Assembly (NCBI RefSeq): GCF_002224265.1
Contig: NZ_CP012881.1
Location: 248,001-312,000, forward strand
Length of the DNA stretch: 64,000 nt
Source: Vibrio vulnificus NBRC 15645 = ATCC 27562
GTDB lineage: Bacteria > Pseudomonadota > Gammaproteobacteria > Enterobacterales > Vibrionaceae
Direction of reading: 5' to 3'
The notes beneath the pieces are model-generated. The model saw only the letters and a program-made list of their open reading frames with translations, had not been told where the DNA came from and made no database searches. Position 1 is the first letter of the stretch; each line of letters starts with the position of its first letter. The position numbers were made by a program, and so were the translations under genes. Below are positions 22,801 to 30,843 of this stretch, in pieces.

Positions 22801-23524
22801 CAAAGCCGTTACTACTTAGGGAGTTAATCATGCAGCGCCAGTTGTTTGCGATACGATAATCTTGTTTAACTTCAAAGTTAATTACGCCATCGGCTGTAAC
22901 TTCGTATCCTTTCCAACCCGTGTTGGCGTTTGCAGCAACTCGAGGGCTACCCACTTTCGTATAGCATCCACTTGCGAATGTGAATAACTGGTTCCATGTT
23001 GCTTCAGCAACTTTTACATCATCAAAGCTAGGTTCAAAAAAGCGGCGGTCTTGCCAACGCACTTCATTGTTATCTACTTTTTCTTCTTTATTCGTACACT
23101 CCCCGTAGTCATTTTCACGACATTGGTAGTCTACGTAGTCAACTGGAATGGAAAGAACTAGACTTGTGTCGTCTGGATTATTGATCCAACGTCCTAATTG
23201 ACCTTTATCAATTTCTCCCTGGCTAATAACATCAGGGCTAATCATTCGTACCTTCAACTCACCAGATCCCGAGTTATCCTGGCTCGCTTCAAACGCCAGA
23301 GTTACAAGCTTTTCTTGTCCCTGCATAAACGGGGCCATTGAGCCTGCAAACTTAGGAGCATTCGCCATAGATGGCATATAAAGATAAACTTGGTCTGTTT
23401 TTACATTCGTTTTTTCAAACGAATTTTCTGGTTTGCTTAGTGTGTCATATGCTTGGTCATCTGCGCCACAGCCGGCTAAAATAGCTGTTATTGCAGACGC
23501 TAATGCTACTTTTTTAAAATGCAT
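19880..23524 (-). CDS. Large lipoprotein zinc metalloprotease (metzincin-like)
   Basis: A 1214-residue protein with a lipoprotein signal peptide ending in LAGC (lipidated Cys19), so it is probably anchored in the outer membrane. H603, E604, H607, G610 and H613 form the metzincin zinc motif in HELGHNFGLRH, followed by a likely Met-turn in SSIMDYNPSLL about 35 residues later. A Ser/Thr/Asn-rich linker (about 440-480) divides a 430-residue N-terminal part from the catalytic and C-terminal parts. It resembles the zinc-dependent metalloproteases of the DUF4953-like group; substrate unknown. It begins 29 bases after the barrel gene, so the two are an operon. Confidence 0.85.
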   Translation of the reverse strand: MHFKKVALASAITAILAGCGADDQAYDTLSKPENSFEKTNVKTDQVYLYMPSMANAPKFAGSMAPFMQGQEKLVTLAFEASQDNSGSGELKVRMISPDVISQGEIDKGQLGRWINNPDDTSLVLSIPVDYVDYQCRENDYGECTNKEEKVDNNEVRWQDRRFFEPSFDDVKVAEATWNQLFTFASGCYTKVGSPRVAANANTGWKGYEVTADGVINFEVKQDYRIANNWRCMINSLSSNGFDMDKLSFTASQFYSLVPLDLVRSSSTEYEPVMYLKGDEDTFGFFANEVGRPDPSYVDGQFDQKFSYLHRFNPSLEFIDYHLSDSFDQNEETRFFKQVTKDVIDRINPQLEKVGVPKIRLHEPSGKLSGDLRYNVINLIDEPLDNGLAGYGPSAVNPLTGEIVHAHVNQYSGVLRSISDWLWDRIAQDYNKGRVELVAKPDAGSTSNATNSTGESTTSNSVASITEASQSTEVVSLGDMVAFEQSPMANESMADVIAAVKEELEANDENVSFEDLSAIKELERRLWAENNMYPVSALRSGATLKSLPSSIGGMSFNFQDASLWSNGQIGEVGSLKEWADLTEKQQEELSLFIVGVFYAKTLVHELGHNFGLRHNFKGSNDASNYFKDHELAEHGLKVVPGYSSIMDYNPSLLNALPVFGPYDLAALRFGYKRQVEATETVVNQADNTTSEQTVYLDAGQYDAQLREEILDPYKAPSDLLSDGTIKALVSENPAIPMRDFAFCTDGNVSLNDDCNRHDEGRNRSEIMSYKLETYDDLYYKRTVRGMRENFSEGTMMSYTVRRVQEFQDWRNALHVYDRYRELVFSSPLSHIQMQGLPKAQEAFCSDEANATRWPFAVYCGAPLAVDKARDQLVNILITPDHTCEIEKADGSFTYKKLAEIMGNYSMRNNFPINFVPTTCFDDTIKASLATGEKVVGEIGKFLNSGKAPRPAPVNNYSNYIDYIGHWPDKLAASVALVDRVGMRRSTDRSTTSLLELPETTGLANGFFQFYPKGDLLLDTLILGEEFLYLNFKDEQGNYSRPKGDFTAITWNDKIETMPYYGSWSVRNYFALPRFEEVPLTKAILTAMVWHSAGNMVDQRDEVLARKISMRSEPVGSMSDLRTFKRSNGTTYYATPENSYAWNMIAFTNDIKALQEAEAASVDLTTVTLEAVVLADYQDAEKRAELLKKYAYQLKSLENLPVYNRTSYLSDDLHAH

Positions 23525-23553
23525 ATTATCGTCCTGTTATAATATTTTTTTCC

Positions 23554-24420
23554 CTAGAAAGAGAACGTTAGTTGTGCAATATAGGTCGCTTTATCAGTAT
23601 CGAACAAATCGATATTGCCTAGCGTTCCTCGCTCTGCGTCTGAATAGAAACCTGCCGTTGAGACCGTGAATGACGTAGACCAGTTATCCGTAATCCCATA
23701 TGAGGCATATGCTGACGCCCCATAAGTAAACTGACGACTGCGAATTCCTTTGTAACTCATGCCATTACCGCCTAAAGCCGAAGCTCCAATCGTTAGATCA
23801 TCAAAACTATAACTACCGCCTACAGATATGGAGTAAACCCATTCGGTTAAAACTCGGCCATTCATGGTTTCATATTTGTAAAAGTTTTTTCTCACTCTAG
23901 GCGTAACGGAATAATTTCCGCCTAGCATTTGAAAACGAATTGGGGTTGATATCCGAATCGCTGTATATAGCTTGGTGTCTTGTGATATTTCTGACGTAGG
24001 AATGGTTAGCTGGCCACTTAACCCTATCTTACCTGTCTCACCAAACTCGTAGATATTGGAGTAACTTGCTCCAAAAACAGAGTCTGTTGCATAAGTACCG
24101 ACTTTATCTTCTAAGGCTCTATAGCCACCTGTAGAAAAATATAGCCCCGTCTTATCTGATAACTTGTAGTTAAGAGTTCCATTCCATGAAAAGTTTCTAA
24201 CCGAGCGATAATCATTCGTGTCGTATAGATTACTGTCATAGGCAAGTGAAGCTGAACCGCTGACATTACACCAAATACACGAAGACTGTGCTTCTGAGGT
24301 CGATTCCGTGTTGCTTTCGCCATTAGTTTGACTATTTTCTTCTGCATATATAGAAGAAGAAAATAATGCACCTAATAGAATAGCGAGCGGCGTTATCTTC
24401 CACTTTGTTGTGTGCTGCAT
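23554..24420 (-). CDS. Outer-membrane beta-barrel protein of unknown function
   Basis: The 288-residue product has a signal peptide (MQHTTKWKITPLAILLGALF, cut after YA), a Ser/Thr/Gln-rich spacer with a CxxC pair (CIWC), and a body of alternating aromatic/hydrophobic beta strands ending in a terminal phenylalanine (YIAQLTFSF), the outer-membrane barrel signature. About 12 strands seem possible. The start at 24420 is preferred over 24435 because GGAAG lies upstream of the former. It precedes the metalloprotease by 29 bases and probably shares its transcript. The family was not recognised. Confidence 0.82.
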   Translation of the reverse strand: MQHTTKWKITPLAILLGALFSSSIYAEENSQTNGESNTESTSEAQSSCIWCNVSGSASLAYDSNLYDTNDYRSVRNFSWNGTLNYKLSDKTGLYFSTGGYRALEDKVGTYATDSVFGASYSNIYEFGETGKIGLSGQLTIPTSEISQDTKLYTAIRISTPIRFQMLGGNYSVTPRVRKNFYKYETMNGRVLTEWVYSISVGGSYSFDDLTIGASALGGNGMSYKGIRSRQFTYGASAYASYGITDNWSTSFTVSTAGFYSDAERGTLGNIDLFDTDKATYIAQLTFSF

Positions 24421-24528
24421 ATTGTTAACTTCCATGAGATTTAAGTTTATTTGAATAAACTTAAGTTAAACGGTTTACCGAATTACATTTGCACGTGTCC
24501 TTCGTAACAAATTGTTCCGATAAGCCTA

Positions 24529-24558
24529 TTAACCGTAAAGAGTTCTCTTTACGGTTAA
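24529..24558. repeat. Perfect 12-bp inverted repeat between ABC operon and barrel gene
   Basis: TTAACCGTAAAG and CTTTACGGTTAA pair around a six-base loop. It lies about 90 bases past the stop of the last ABC gene and 110 bases before the barrel start. There is no clear T run on the minus strand, so it may be a weak terminator or an operator. Confidence 0.65.
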
Positions 24559-24649
24559 ATCCATATTTATTTTTCAATTTAACGCTTGTGCTACTTTATG
24601 GAAAATAATATTAAATTCTAAAAAATTCACTTTTCCTATATGTAACAAA

Positions 24650-25480
24650 TTATGATATTTTTCGAGTCACTTCTCTTTTTTTAACTCTGTATTTTGGATG
24701 CGTTATTGGTATCGCCGAAAGTAATTTTTTTGTGTAGTCATTTTGTGGATTATTGTATAGCTCTACTGATTTACCATATTCCACTATTTCACCAAAATAC
24801 ATCACTGCAACATTATCTGACACTTGTCTCACTACTGATAAATCATGTGAAATAAAGATAATGGCTAAATTCATTTCTTGCTGTAATTTTAAAAGCAAGT
24901 TAATGATTTGTGCTTGGACAGAGACATCGAGCGCTGAAACCGATTCATCGCAGATAAGCAGCTTTGGTTTTAATGCAATCGCTCTTGCGATACCAATACG
25001 TTGACGCTGTCCACCGGAGAATTCATGTGGATACCGATTGATCGCGTTCGCAGGGAGTCCCACCTTCTCGAGTAACTCCAATACCCATTGCTTTCTTTCT
25101 TGCTGCGTTCCTACTTTGTGAATAATGAAAGGCTCTTCCAAAATCATACCAATCGTATGTCGCTGATTTAACGATTCAAGTGGATCTTGAAAGACAATTT
25201 GCATCTCTTTACGCAAAGGGCGCATCTCTTTTGCAGAGAGTTTCGTAATATCACGTCCTTCAAAGAAGATCTTTCCGTCGGTTGGCTCAAATAGCTTGAG
25301 AATAGTGCGACCAAGCGTACTTTTCCCACACCCCGACTCACCCACCAGACCTAACGTTTCTCCTCGTTTCACTGTTAAGGAAACACCATCAACGGCTTTT
25401 ACAGTATATCCCTTGGAAAAAAGTTTTTTCCCGGAAACAAAGTGCTGCTTCAATCCTTCGATTCTCAGTATCTCATCCAT
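24650..25480 (-). CDS. Peptide ABC transporter ATPase (DppF/OppF-like, C-terminal half of YejF type)
   Basis: A 276-residue nucleotide-binding subunit: Walker [10 protein letters not shown] (about residues 46-54), Q-loop VFQDPLESLN, signature FSGGQRQR, and Walker B LLICDES followed by the D-loop SALD. The usual Pro after the catalytic Glu is Ser here, which some family members tolerate. YEVP-type oligopeptide C-terminal extension is short. It follows the other ATPase by two bases. Together they correspond to the two halves of the fused YejF of E. coli. Confidence 0.92.
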   Translation of the reverse strand: MDEILRIEGLKQHFVSGKKLFSKGYTVKAVDGVSLTVKRGETLGLVGESGCGKSTLGRTILKLFEPTDGKIFFEGRDITKLSAKEMRPLRKEMQIVFQDPLESLNQRHTIGMILEEPFIIHKVGTQQERKQWVLELLEKVGLPANAINRYPHEFSGGQRQRIGIARAIALKPKLLICDESVSALDVSVQAQIINLLLKLQQEMNLAIIFISHDLSVVRQVSDNVAVMYFGEIVEYGKSVELYNNPQNDYTKKLLSAIPITHPKYRVKKREVTRKIS

Positions 25481-25482
25481 AA

Positions 25483-26349
25483 TTAACCTCGAAATTCAGG
25501 AAATTTTGAAACGTCAATTGGCTTAATTTCGATCAATTGTTTAGGTTCATGCTCTAAACTTGGCATCAATCCCATTAATCGCTCTGTATAAGGGTGTTTA
25601 GGGGCATCAAACAATTCAAAAACATCGGCATATTCGACTATCTTGCCGCCATACATGACCGCTACATCATCACATATCTCTGCTACGACACCGAGGTCAT
25701 GGGTAATAAAGATAACCGCCATGCCTGTCTCTTCTTGCAGTTCATTAATTAACTCCAATATTGAGGCCTGAACGGTAACATCTAGAGCGGTTGTGGGTTC
25801 GTCGCAAATCAGAATCTCAGGCTTGCAAGCCAACGCCATTGCAATCATGACTCGCTGTCTCATACCACCAGATAGATTATGTGGGTACTCATCTAAACGC
25901 TTTTCAGGCATTGGGATGCGAACTTTTTTCAACATTTCCAACGCCTGTTCACGACGGGCTTTTCTATCCAAATCAGGTCGATGAAGCTTCAATACTTCCA
26001 TAAGCTGCTTACCTACCGTATGGACAGGATTGAGTGCTGTCATAGGATCTTGGAAGATGATCGAAATACGATCTCCGCGCATGGCATACATTTCATCCGC
26101 AGGAAGAGTGACGAGATCTTTGCCTCGATAGAGGATTTCGCCACCAATAACTCGTCCGTACGGCTTAGGCAACAAGCCCATGATAGACATGGACGTGACA
26201 CTTTTTCCACATCCAGATTCGCCAACCAAACCTAGTGTACGTCCTTTTTTTACATCAAAACTGACACCATGGAGTACTTGTACAGCACCATCATCCGTTT
26301 GAAACTCAGTCTCTAAGTTTTTAACGCTTAGAACTACTTCACTGTTCAT
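25483..26349 (-). CDS. Peptide ABC transporter ATPase (DppD/OppD-like, N-terminal half of YejF type)
   Basis: A 288-residue nucleotide-binding subunit with Walker A GESGCGKS (about 42-49), Q-loop [12 protein letters not shown], signature LSGGMRQR, Walker [13 protein letters not shown] and H-loop FITHDLGV. It powers the importer with the neighbouring ATPase. Lies 18 bases after the binding-protein gene and 2 before the second ATPase. Separate rather than fused ATPases distinguish this system from E. coli YejABEF. Confidence 0.93.
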   Translation of the reverse strand: MNSEVVLSVKNLETEFQTDDGAVQVLHGVSFDVKKGRTLGLVGESGCGKSVTSMSIMGLLPKPYGRVIGGEILYRGKDLVTLPADEMYAMRGDRISIIFQDPMTALNPVHTVGKQLMEVLKLHRPDLDRKARREQALEMLKKVRIPMPEKRLDEYPHNLSGGMRQRVMIAMALACKPEILICDEPTTALDVTVQASILELINELQEETGMAVIFITHDLGVVAEICDDVAVMYGGKIVEYADVFELFDAPKHPYTERLMGLMPSLEHEPKQLIEIKPIDVSKFPEFRG

Positions 26350-26367
26350 CTTCCTGATCCTACTTAA

Positions 26368-28209
26368 TTACATCTTGTATCTGTCATCAACAACGGCAAC
26401 TTTCGGGAATGTCTTACCTGACTTCATCGCTTTCTCAGTTTCCTTTTTGAGCTCTTTGTCGATCCAGAAATTGCCGATATCCATTGGGTGGAAGATGTTT
26501 TCTGTCGCCTTAGTCATTGCTGTTTGAGGTGTTTTCAACCAACGCCAATGAACTGCGCGGGTGTAAGGAACCATATAACCAGGGACAATAATATTGGCGT
26601 CTGCTACATACTCTTGAATTTGGTGAGAAAGTGCGAAACGCTTCTCTTGGTCAAATTCAGCATCGTATGCTTCGATCAACTTATCTAACTCAGGACTGCT
26701 GTAATTGGTATGAGCGTTGGTTTGAGGTTTATTGGCGTTGTCTGAATGCAAATACTCCCAATATGCAGGGATTTCACCTGAGCCCATATTTAGAAATGCC
26801 AGTTGATGTTTCTTTTCAAGGATGTATTTAAACGCTGAAGAGCCATCCACCAGGTTCAAAGTAAACTCTAAGCCAGCGAGTTTAGCTTGCTCTTTTAAGA
26901 AGGCGATTCGAGGAGTCCACGATTGGTAGCCGTAAGTAATGGCAAAAGACAATCTTTGCCCTTTTTCATTCACGCGAATACCATCAGCACCGATTTTGTC
27001 GAAGCCTGCTTTCTCAAAATAAGCGATGGCTTTTTCTGCATCAAATTCAGGCGCTTTATTGTCTGGCTTGTCATATTGTCCGTGACCGAAACCAAGACCA
27101 TGAGGCTTACGTGAATAATCGCCACGCATGATGTTCGTGATCATACCGTCATAGTCTGTTGAAAGCATGATCCCCTTACGAACATTGATGTCATCCAGTA
27201 GCGGCATAGCAGTATTCATCCACAAACCACCAGCGCCCTGTGGAGCTTGGTTATAACCCCAAAATTTCTGGATATACCCTTTCTCAAAGCCTTCAGAATC
27301 GGCTTTGCTGTGCCAATACTCCGGTAGAATCATATCGAAGAAATCAAGACTGCCTTTTTCGAAATGTTTCAAGGCAATATCTTGATCACGAATGACATTA
27401 ATGCGAACTTTGTCAACATTGTAACGGTTTTGGTAGTAGCGATTACTGTAGCCCCACCAATCCTCGCCAACGTGCTTAAAAGTAACGCGTTTGCCTTTTT
27501 CTACATTTTCCATGTAATAAGCTGCTGTAGTGGGTTCTGCCTTAAAGTTAAATGCACGAACAAAGTTGTCTGGCATACCATCTTTATTGTCGTCTTTAGT
27601 GCCTTTAAAGAAGTGCTCCGGACGGGGCTGTACACCATTACTTGGCATGTTGATCAGCACCATCAAGGCATCATCACTCTGCGCAGTGGCCGTTTTGATA
27701 GCAATGGTGTAGTCGTCATACTTGACGACTTCTTTTATGCTGTTGGTGAAGAAATCGTTATACCAAGGGTCGATGATGTCCTTTGACTGATAATACTTCA
27801 TCATAAACACATAATCGTCGGCGGTAACACCTTCACCATCAGACCACTTTGCGTTCTTATCCAGCTTAAAGTAGACAGTTTTGTTGTCCGCATCAAAAGC
27901 CCAAGAGTCTGCTAATTGAGGAATCCACTTACCTGTATTAGGGTGGCGCTGCGCGAGTTTTGGCGCGCCATCCATAAAGTAATGGCGTAAACCAGAGTTG
28001 GCATCAGGACCAACACTTCTCAGTGTCTGAGGGAAACTCACCATATAGGTCGTTAGCGTACCGCCACGTTTGGCTTCTTCTGAAGCAAATAGCGGCTCGT
28101 TTTTATTCGTTAACCAATTAAGGTCACTAGGCAGAGATTGTGCGAATGTCTGAAAACTAAAAGCAGACAAAGCAGCTAATGTAGCGAGACTTACTTTTGT
28201 GTATTGCAT
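26368..28209 (-). CDS. Periplasmic peptide-binding protein, SBP family 5 (YejA-like)
   Basis: The 613-residue product carries a Sec signal peptide (MQYTKVSLATLAALSAFSFQTFAQ) and the family 5 pattern: RGGTLTTYMVSFPQTL near the N terminus, ADSWAFDADNKTVYFKLDKNAKWSDG, and DYVFMMKYY. Length above 600 residues and GYNQAPQGAGGLWMNT point to the YejA subgroup, which in E. coli imports microcin C and peptides. The gene lies after both permease genes, not before them as in E. coli. No lipobox, so it is soluble. Confidence 0.9.
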   Translation of the reverse strand: MQYTKVSLATLAALSAFSFQTFAQSLPSDLNWLTNKNEPLFASEEAKRGGTLTTYMVSFPQTLRSVGPDANSGLRHYFMDGAPKLAQRHPNTGKWIPQLADSWAFDADNKTVYFKLDKNAKWSDGEGVTADDYVFMMKYYQSKDIIDPWYNDFFTNSIKEVVKYDDYTIAIKTATAQSDDALMVLINMPSNGVQPRPEHFFKGTKDDNKDGMPDNFVRAFNFKAEPTTAAYYMENVEKGKRVTFKHVGEDWWGYSNRYYQNRYNVDKVRINVIRDQDIALKHFEKGSLDFFDMILPEYWHSKADSEGFEKGYIQKFWGYNQAPQGAGGLWMNTAMPLLDDINVRKGIMLSTDYDGMITNIMRGDYSRKPHGLGFGHGQYDKPDNKAPEFDAEKAIAYFEKAGFDKIGADGIRVNEKGQRLSFAITYGYQSWTPRIAFLKEQAKLAGLEFTLNLVDGSSAFKYILEKKHQLAFLNMGSGEIPAYWEYLHSDNANKPQTNAHTNYSSPELDKLIEAYDAEFDQEKRFALSHQIQEYVADANIIVPGYMVPYTRAVHWRWLKTPQTAMTKATENIFHPMDIGNFWIDKELKKETEKAMKSGKTFPKVAVVDDRYKM

Positions 28210-28235
28210 CTGTGTATCTTCCTTGAAACTGATAC

Positions 28236-29279
28236 TTATACGTATCGAGTAAATTTCTTTGGATCAAAGGCTGCGCGGATCGCTTCACCAATAAAAGTCA
28301 CCATAACTAATACCGCTACGATAGACGTAACGACAGATGACACGATCCAAGGAGAGTCTAAGTTCGATTTACCTTGTTGTAATAATTCACCCCAACTTGG
28401 CGTTGGTGGCATTAGGCCTAGCCCTAAATAGTCCAAAGCGGTTAGCGCTGTAATGTTACCCGCAATAGTGAATGGAGCTAGGGTTACTATCATCACCATT
28501 GTATTCGGCAAAATATGGTGCAATAGAATTCGCATGGTCGAGGCACCTAGCGCTTTCGCAGCCATCACATACTCTCGAGCAGATTCTTTATATGTCATGG
28601 TGCGCATGTACCAAGTCATCCCCATCCAGCCAAATAACACGTTTATAGCGACAAATAACGCGAAGGTTGGTTGGGTGATAGAAACGAGAATCATAATGAC
28701 ATAGAGGAACGGCACCATAGACCATATTTCAATCAGCCTTTGGACGAACAGATCAAACTTGCCACCAAAGAATCCCATTGCACAACCGACTACGGTGCCA
28801 ATTGCATAGGATATCGCCATCGTAACCAGCGCAAATCCCATCGCAGTTCTGAAGCCATACACCAAGCGCGCCAAAATATCTCGTCCAATGACATCAGTTC
28901 CTAGATAATGCTTCGTCTCTGCATTGGGCGCTGTTGGAGGAAAGTCACCCGAGAAATCTTGTTCGTATGGATTCCAAGGAACGATTGGCATGAGTACAAA
29001 GTTGCCTTCATCCGCTTGGGCAAACTTTTTCTGCAGCACTCGATAATCTGCTTCACTAGCATAATCCAAACCGAAATCTGTTCCTGAGCGCACATCACTA
29101 ATCACTGGGAAAAACCAATCCCCTTGGTACTTTACGATTAAAGCTTTGCTATTAACTAATAACTCAGCGAATAGAGACAGAACCAGTAAAGTCGCGAGAA
29201 CAATAAATGACCAATAGCCACGTTTAATATTCTTGAATGCCTTAATTTTCTTTTGAGTTAATGGACTTACAGTAAACAT
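28236..29279 (-). CDS. Peptide ABC transporter permease (YejE-like)
   Basis: A 347-residue inner-membrane subunit: an N-terminal membrane helix (about 20-45), a periplasmic insertion with PPTAPNAETKHYLGTDVIGRDILARLVYG, then five membrane helices. The EAA loop that docks the ATPase is visible as EYVMAAKALGASTMRILLHHILPN. The long periplasmic insertion before LGTD marks the YejE/OppC type. Its start overlaps the yejB-like stop by one base (TGATG). Confidence 0.93.
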   Translation of the reverse strand: MFTVSPLTQKKIKAFKNIKRGYWSFIVLATLLVLSLFAELLVNSKALIVKYQGDWFFPVISDVRSGTDFGLDYASEADYRVLQKKFAQADEGNFVLMPIVPWNPYEQDFSGDFPPTAPNAETKHYLGTDVIGRDILARLVYGFRTAMGFALVTMAISYAIGTVVGCAMGFFGGKFDLFVQRLIEIWSMVPFLYVIMILVSITQPTFALFVAINVLFGWMGMTWYMRTMTYKESAREYVMAAKALGASTMRILLHHILPNTMVMIVTLAPFTIAGNITALTALDYLGLGLMPPTPSWGELLQQGKSNLDSPWIVSSVVTSIVAVLVMVTFIGEAIRAAFDPKKFTRYV

Positions 29280-30301
29280 CAGGCACCAAACCTTACTCGT
29301 GGGTCAGTTAATGCCACACAAAGATCTGAAAGAATATTGCCCACCATCAACATAACAGCATTAATAGCAACAATACCCATTACAACGGGGTAATCACGCT
29401 CAATAATAGATTCGTAACCAAGAAGCCCTATACCATCAATATTAAAAATAACTTCGATCAAAAATGAACCTGTCATAAAGAACAATAGAGAATTACCAAA
29501 ATGACTTGCGATTGGAATTAAGCTATTTTGCAAAGCATGCTTTTTAACTGCTTTTTTAAAAGGCAGCCCTTTAGAAATCGCGGTACGGATATAATCTGAA
29601 GAAAGGTTTTCCATTAAACTATTCTTCATCGTCATTGTTAACGTTGCAAAGTCGCCAATCAAATAACAAATAAGCGGCAAGACTGCGTGCCACATAATAT
29701 CTTTAAATTGAAGCCAGAAGGTTTCATAGTCATCAAAGTCATCGCCGACAAAACCACCCATAGGAAACCATTCAAGGTTATAGGCGAAAACGGTGATCAA
29801 AAATACGCCAACAACATAACCAGGCAAAGCATAACCAACAAAAATCATTATCGATGATGCTGAGTCAAAAACAGAACCGTGCTTTATAGCTTTGTAATAA
29901 CCTAAGGGTATGGAAATAAAATAACTGATAAAAAACGTCATGCCACCATAAAATAAGGAAACAGGAAGACGCTCGGCGATCATAGTCCCAACAGGCTCAT
30001 AATAGCGCGTGGATTCACCAAAATCTAAGACAAGAAGACGAGTCAACCAATCCCAATAAGCTTCAACAACCGGTTTATCTAAACCGTAGAAAGCGTTTAG
30101 CTCTGCCATTTGATCTTCGGAAAGGGCAGAATTGTTGCCAGCGACACTGACCGTAGCGCTATCACTGCCAGAATGCATACTTGCCAGCATACGCTCTACA
30201 GGGCCACCAGGCACAAAACGGGTAATGGCAAAAATTAAGATGGTAATGCCAAGAAACGTCGGCACGATTAACGCCATACGTCTGAGGATATAAGATAACA
30301 C
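29279..30301 (-). CDS. Peptide ABC transporter permease (YejB-like)
   Basis: First gene of the five-gene importer operon. The 340-residue product begins LSYILRRMALIVPTFLGITILIF, typical of DppB/YejB permeases, with six membrane helices and an EAA loop (SDYIRTAISKGLPFKKAVKKHALQN split over two helices). Insert FYGLDKPVVEAYWDWLTRLLVLDFGES is family-typical. The start codon is GTG at 30301, with GGAG 11 bases upstream. The gene product pairs with the YejE-like permease to form the channel. Confidence 0.93.
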   Translation of the reverse strand: MLSYILRRMALIVPTFLGITILIFAITRFVPGGPVERMLASMHSGSDSATVSVAGNNSALSEDQMAELNAFYGLDKPVVEAYWDWLTRLLVLDFGESTRYYEPVGTMIAERLPVSLFYGGMTFFISYFISIPLGYYKAIKHGSVFDSASSIMIFVGYALPGYVVGVFLITVFAYNLEWFPMGGFVGDDFDDYETFWLQFKDIMWHAVLPLICYLIGDFATLTMTMKNSLMENLSSDYIRTAISKGLPFKKAVKKHALQNSLIPIASHFGNSLLFFMTGSFLIEVIFNIDGIGLLGYESIIERDYPVVMGIVAINAVMLMVGNILSDLCVALTDPRVRFGA

Positions 30302-30535
30302 CTACGCTCTAACTCCATGCTGTGACAAATTGATTGTCTTAAGACCACAACGACCTTGTTGCGGCCAAACGATAATTTTTGATGATATATAATCACAAAA
30401 GTATCAATAAGTACGTTCTCAGTTACAATCCGCAACATTTGAACGTTCAGTCTTACATATATTTTTTAGTCAATCACACGGTAAAACGTATGAAAGTGTG
30501 GTTATGATTACGAATAATTAACACACAAGCATCAA

Positions 30536-30713
30536 TTAAAAACCAAATGTTAGGGTGATATCAAATTCGGCTTTTCTAATATAGAGCGCGTTACGGCTCC
30601 AAACATGCATAGATAGTCGACTCCCATTCACTTTACCGCATAACAAACCCATTCACCGAACCAATAGAAAACTCAACAATCCAAAATTCATTTGATTTTA
30701 CTTGCCCTACCAA
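30536..30713 (-). pseudogene. Frameshifted 3' remnant of an outer-membrane protein gene
   Basis: On the minus strand one frame (30710-30633) reads VGQVKSNEFWIVEFSIGSVN and then stops. A second frame, from about 30652 to a TAA at 30536, reads on to KAEFDITLTFGF and the stop. The end, with alternating hydrophobic residues and a terminal Phe, is the mark of an outer-membrane barrel. The two frames overlap and could be joined by a single frameshift. There is no start or 5' portion, since a terminator hairpin lies immediately upstream. A chance ORF or a tiny real gene of 38 codons (start ATG at 30652, no good ribosome site) are the alternatives. Confidence 0.45.
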
Positions 30714-30750
30714 ATAAAAATGCACTCTTTGATAGTCAAAAAGAGTGCAT
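30714..30750 (-). terminator. pyrF: Terminator of pyrF
   Basis: TGCACTCTTT (30721-30730) pairs with AAAGAGTGCA (30740-30749). On the minus strand the stem is followed by TTTTTATTT, about 95 bases after the pyrF stop. Confidence 0.85.
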
Positions 30751-30843
30751 AAAAATTCAATATAAATATTTTCATAACGCGCCATTTATTTTGCGACAAG
30801 AATCACAATAAAAACAGCATAAGTATCAATCTATGAGCTCAAG

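Larger units (their letters stand above)
30302..30843. other. Long intergenic region upstream of peptide importer
   Basis: These 542 bases hold the importer promoter, a probable gene remnant (30536-30713) and the pyrF terminator (30714-30750). The part from 30302 to 30535 is AT-rich, with no ORF or convincing operator. Confidence 0.6.

Noticed and set aside
27364..27786. 140-codon plus-strand frame opposite the binding-protein gene
   Set aside because: Antisense shadow of the SBP family 5 gene.
30302..30535. Operator or CRP site before the peptide importer
   Set aside because: TGTGA half-sites and TATATC-like -10 elements occur, but none form a convincing full site.
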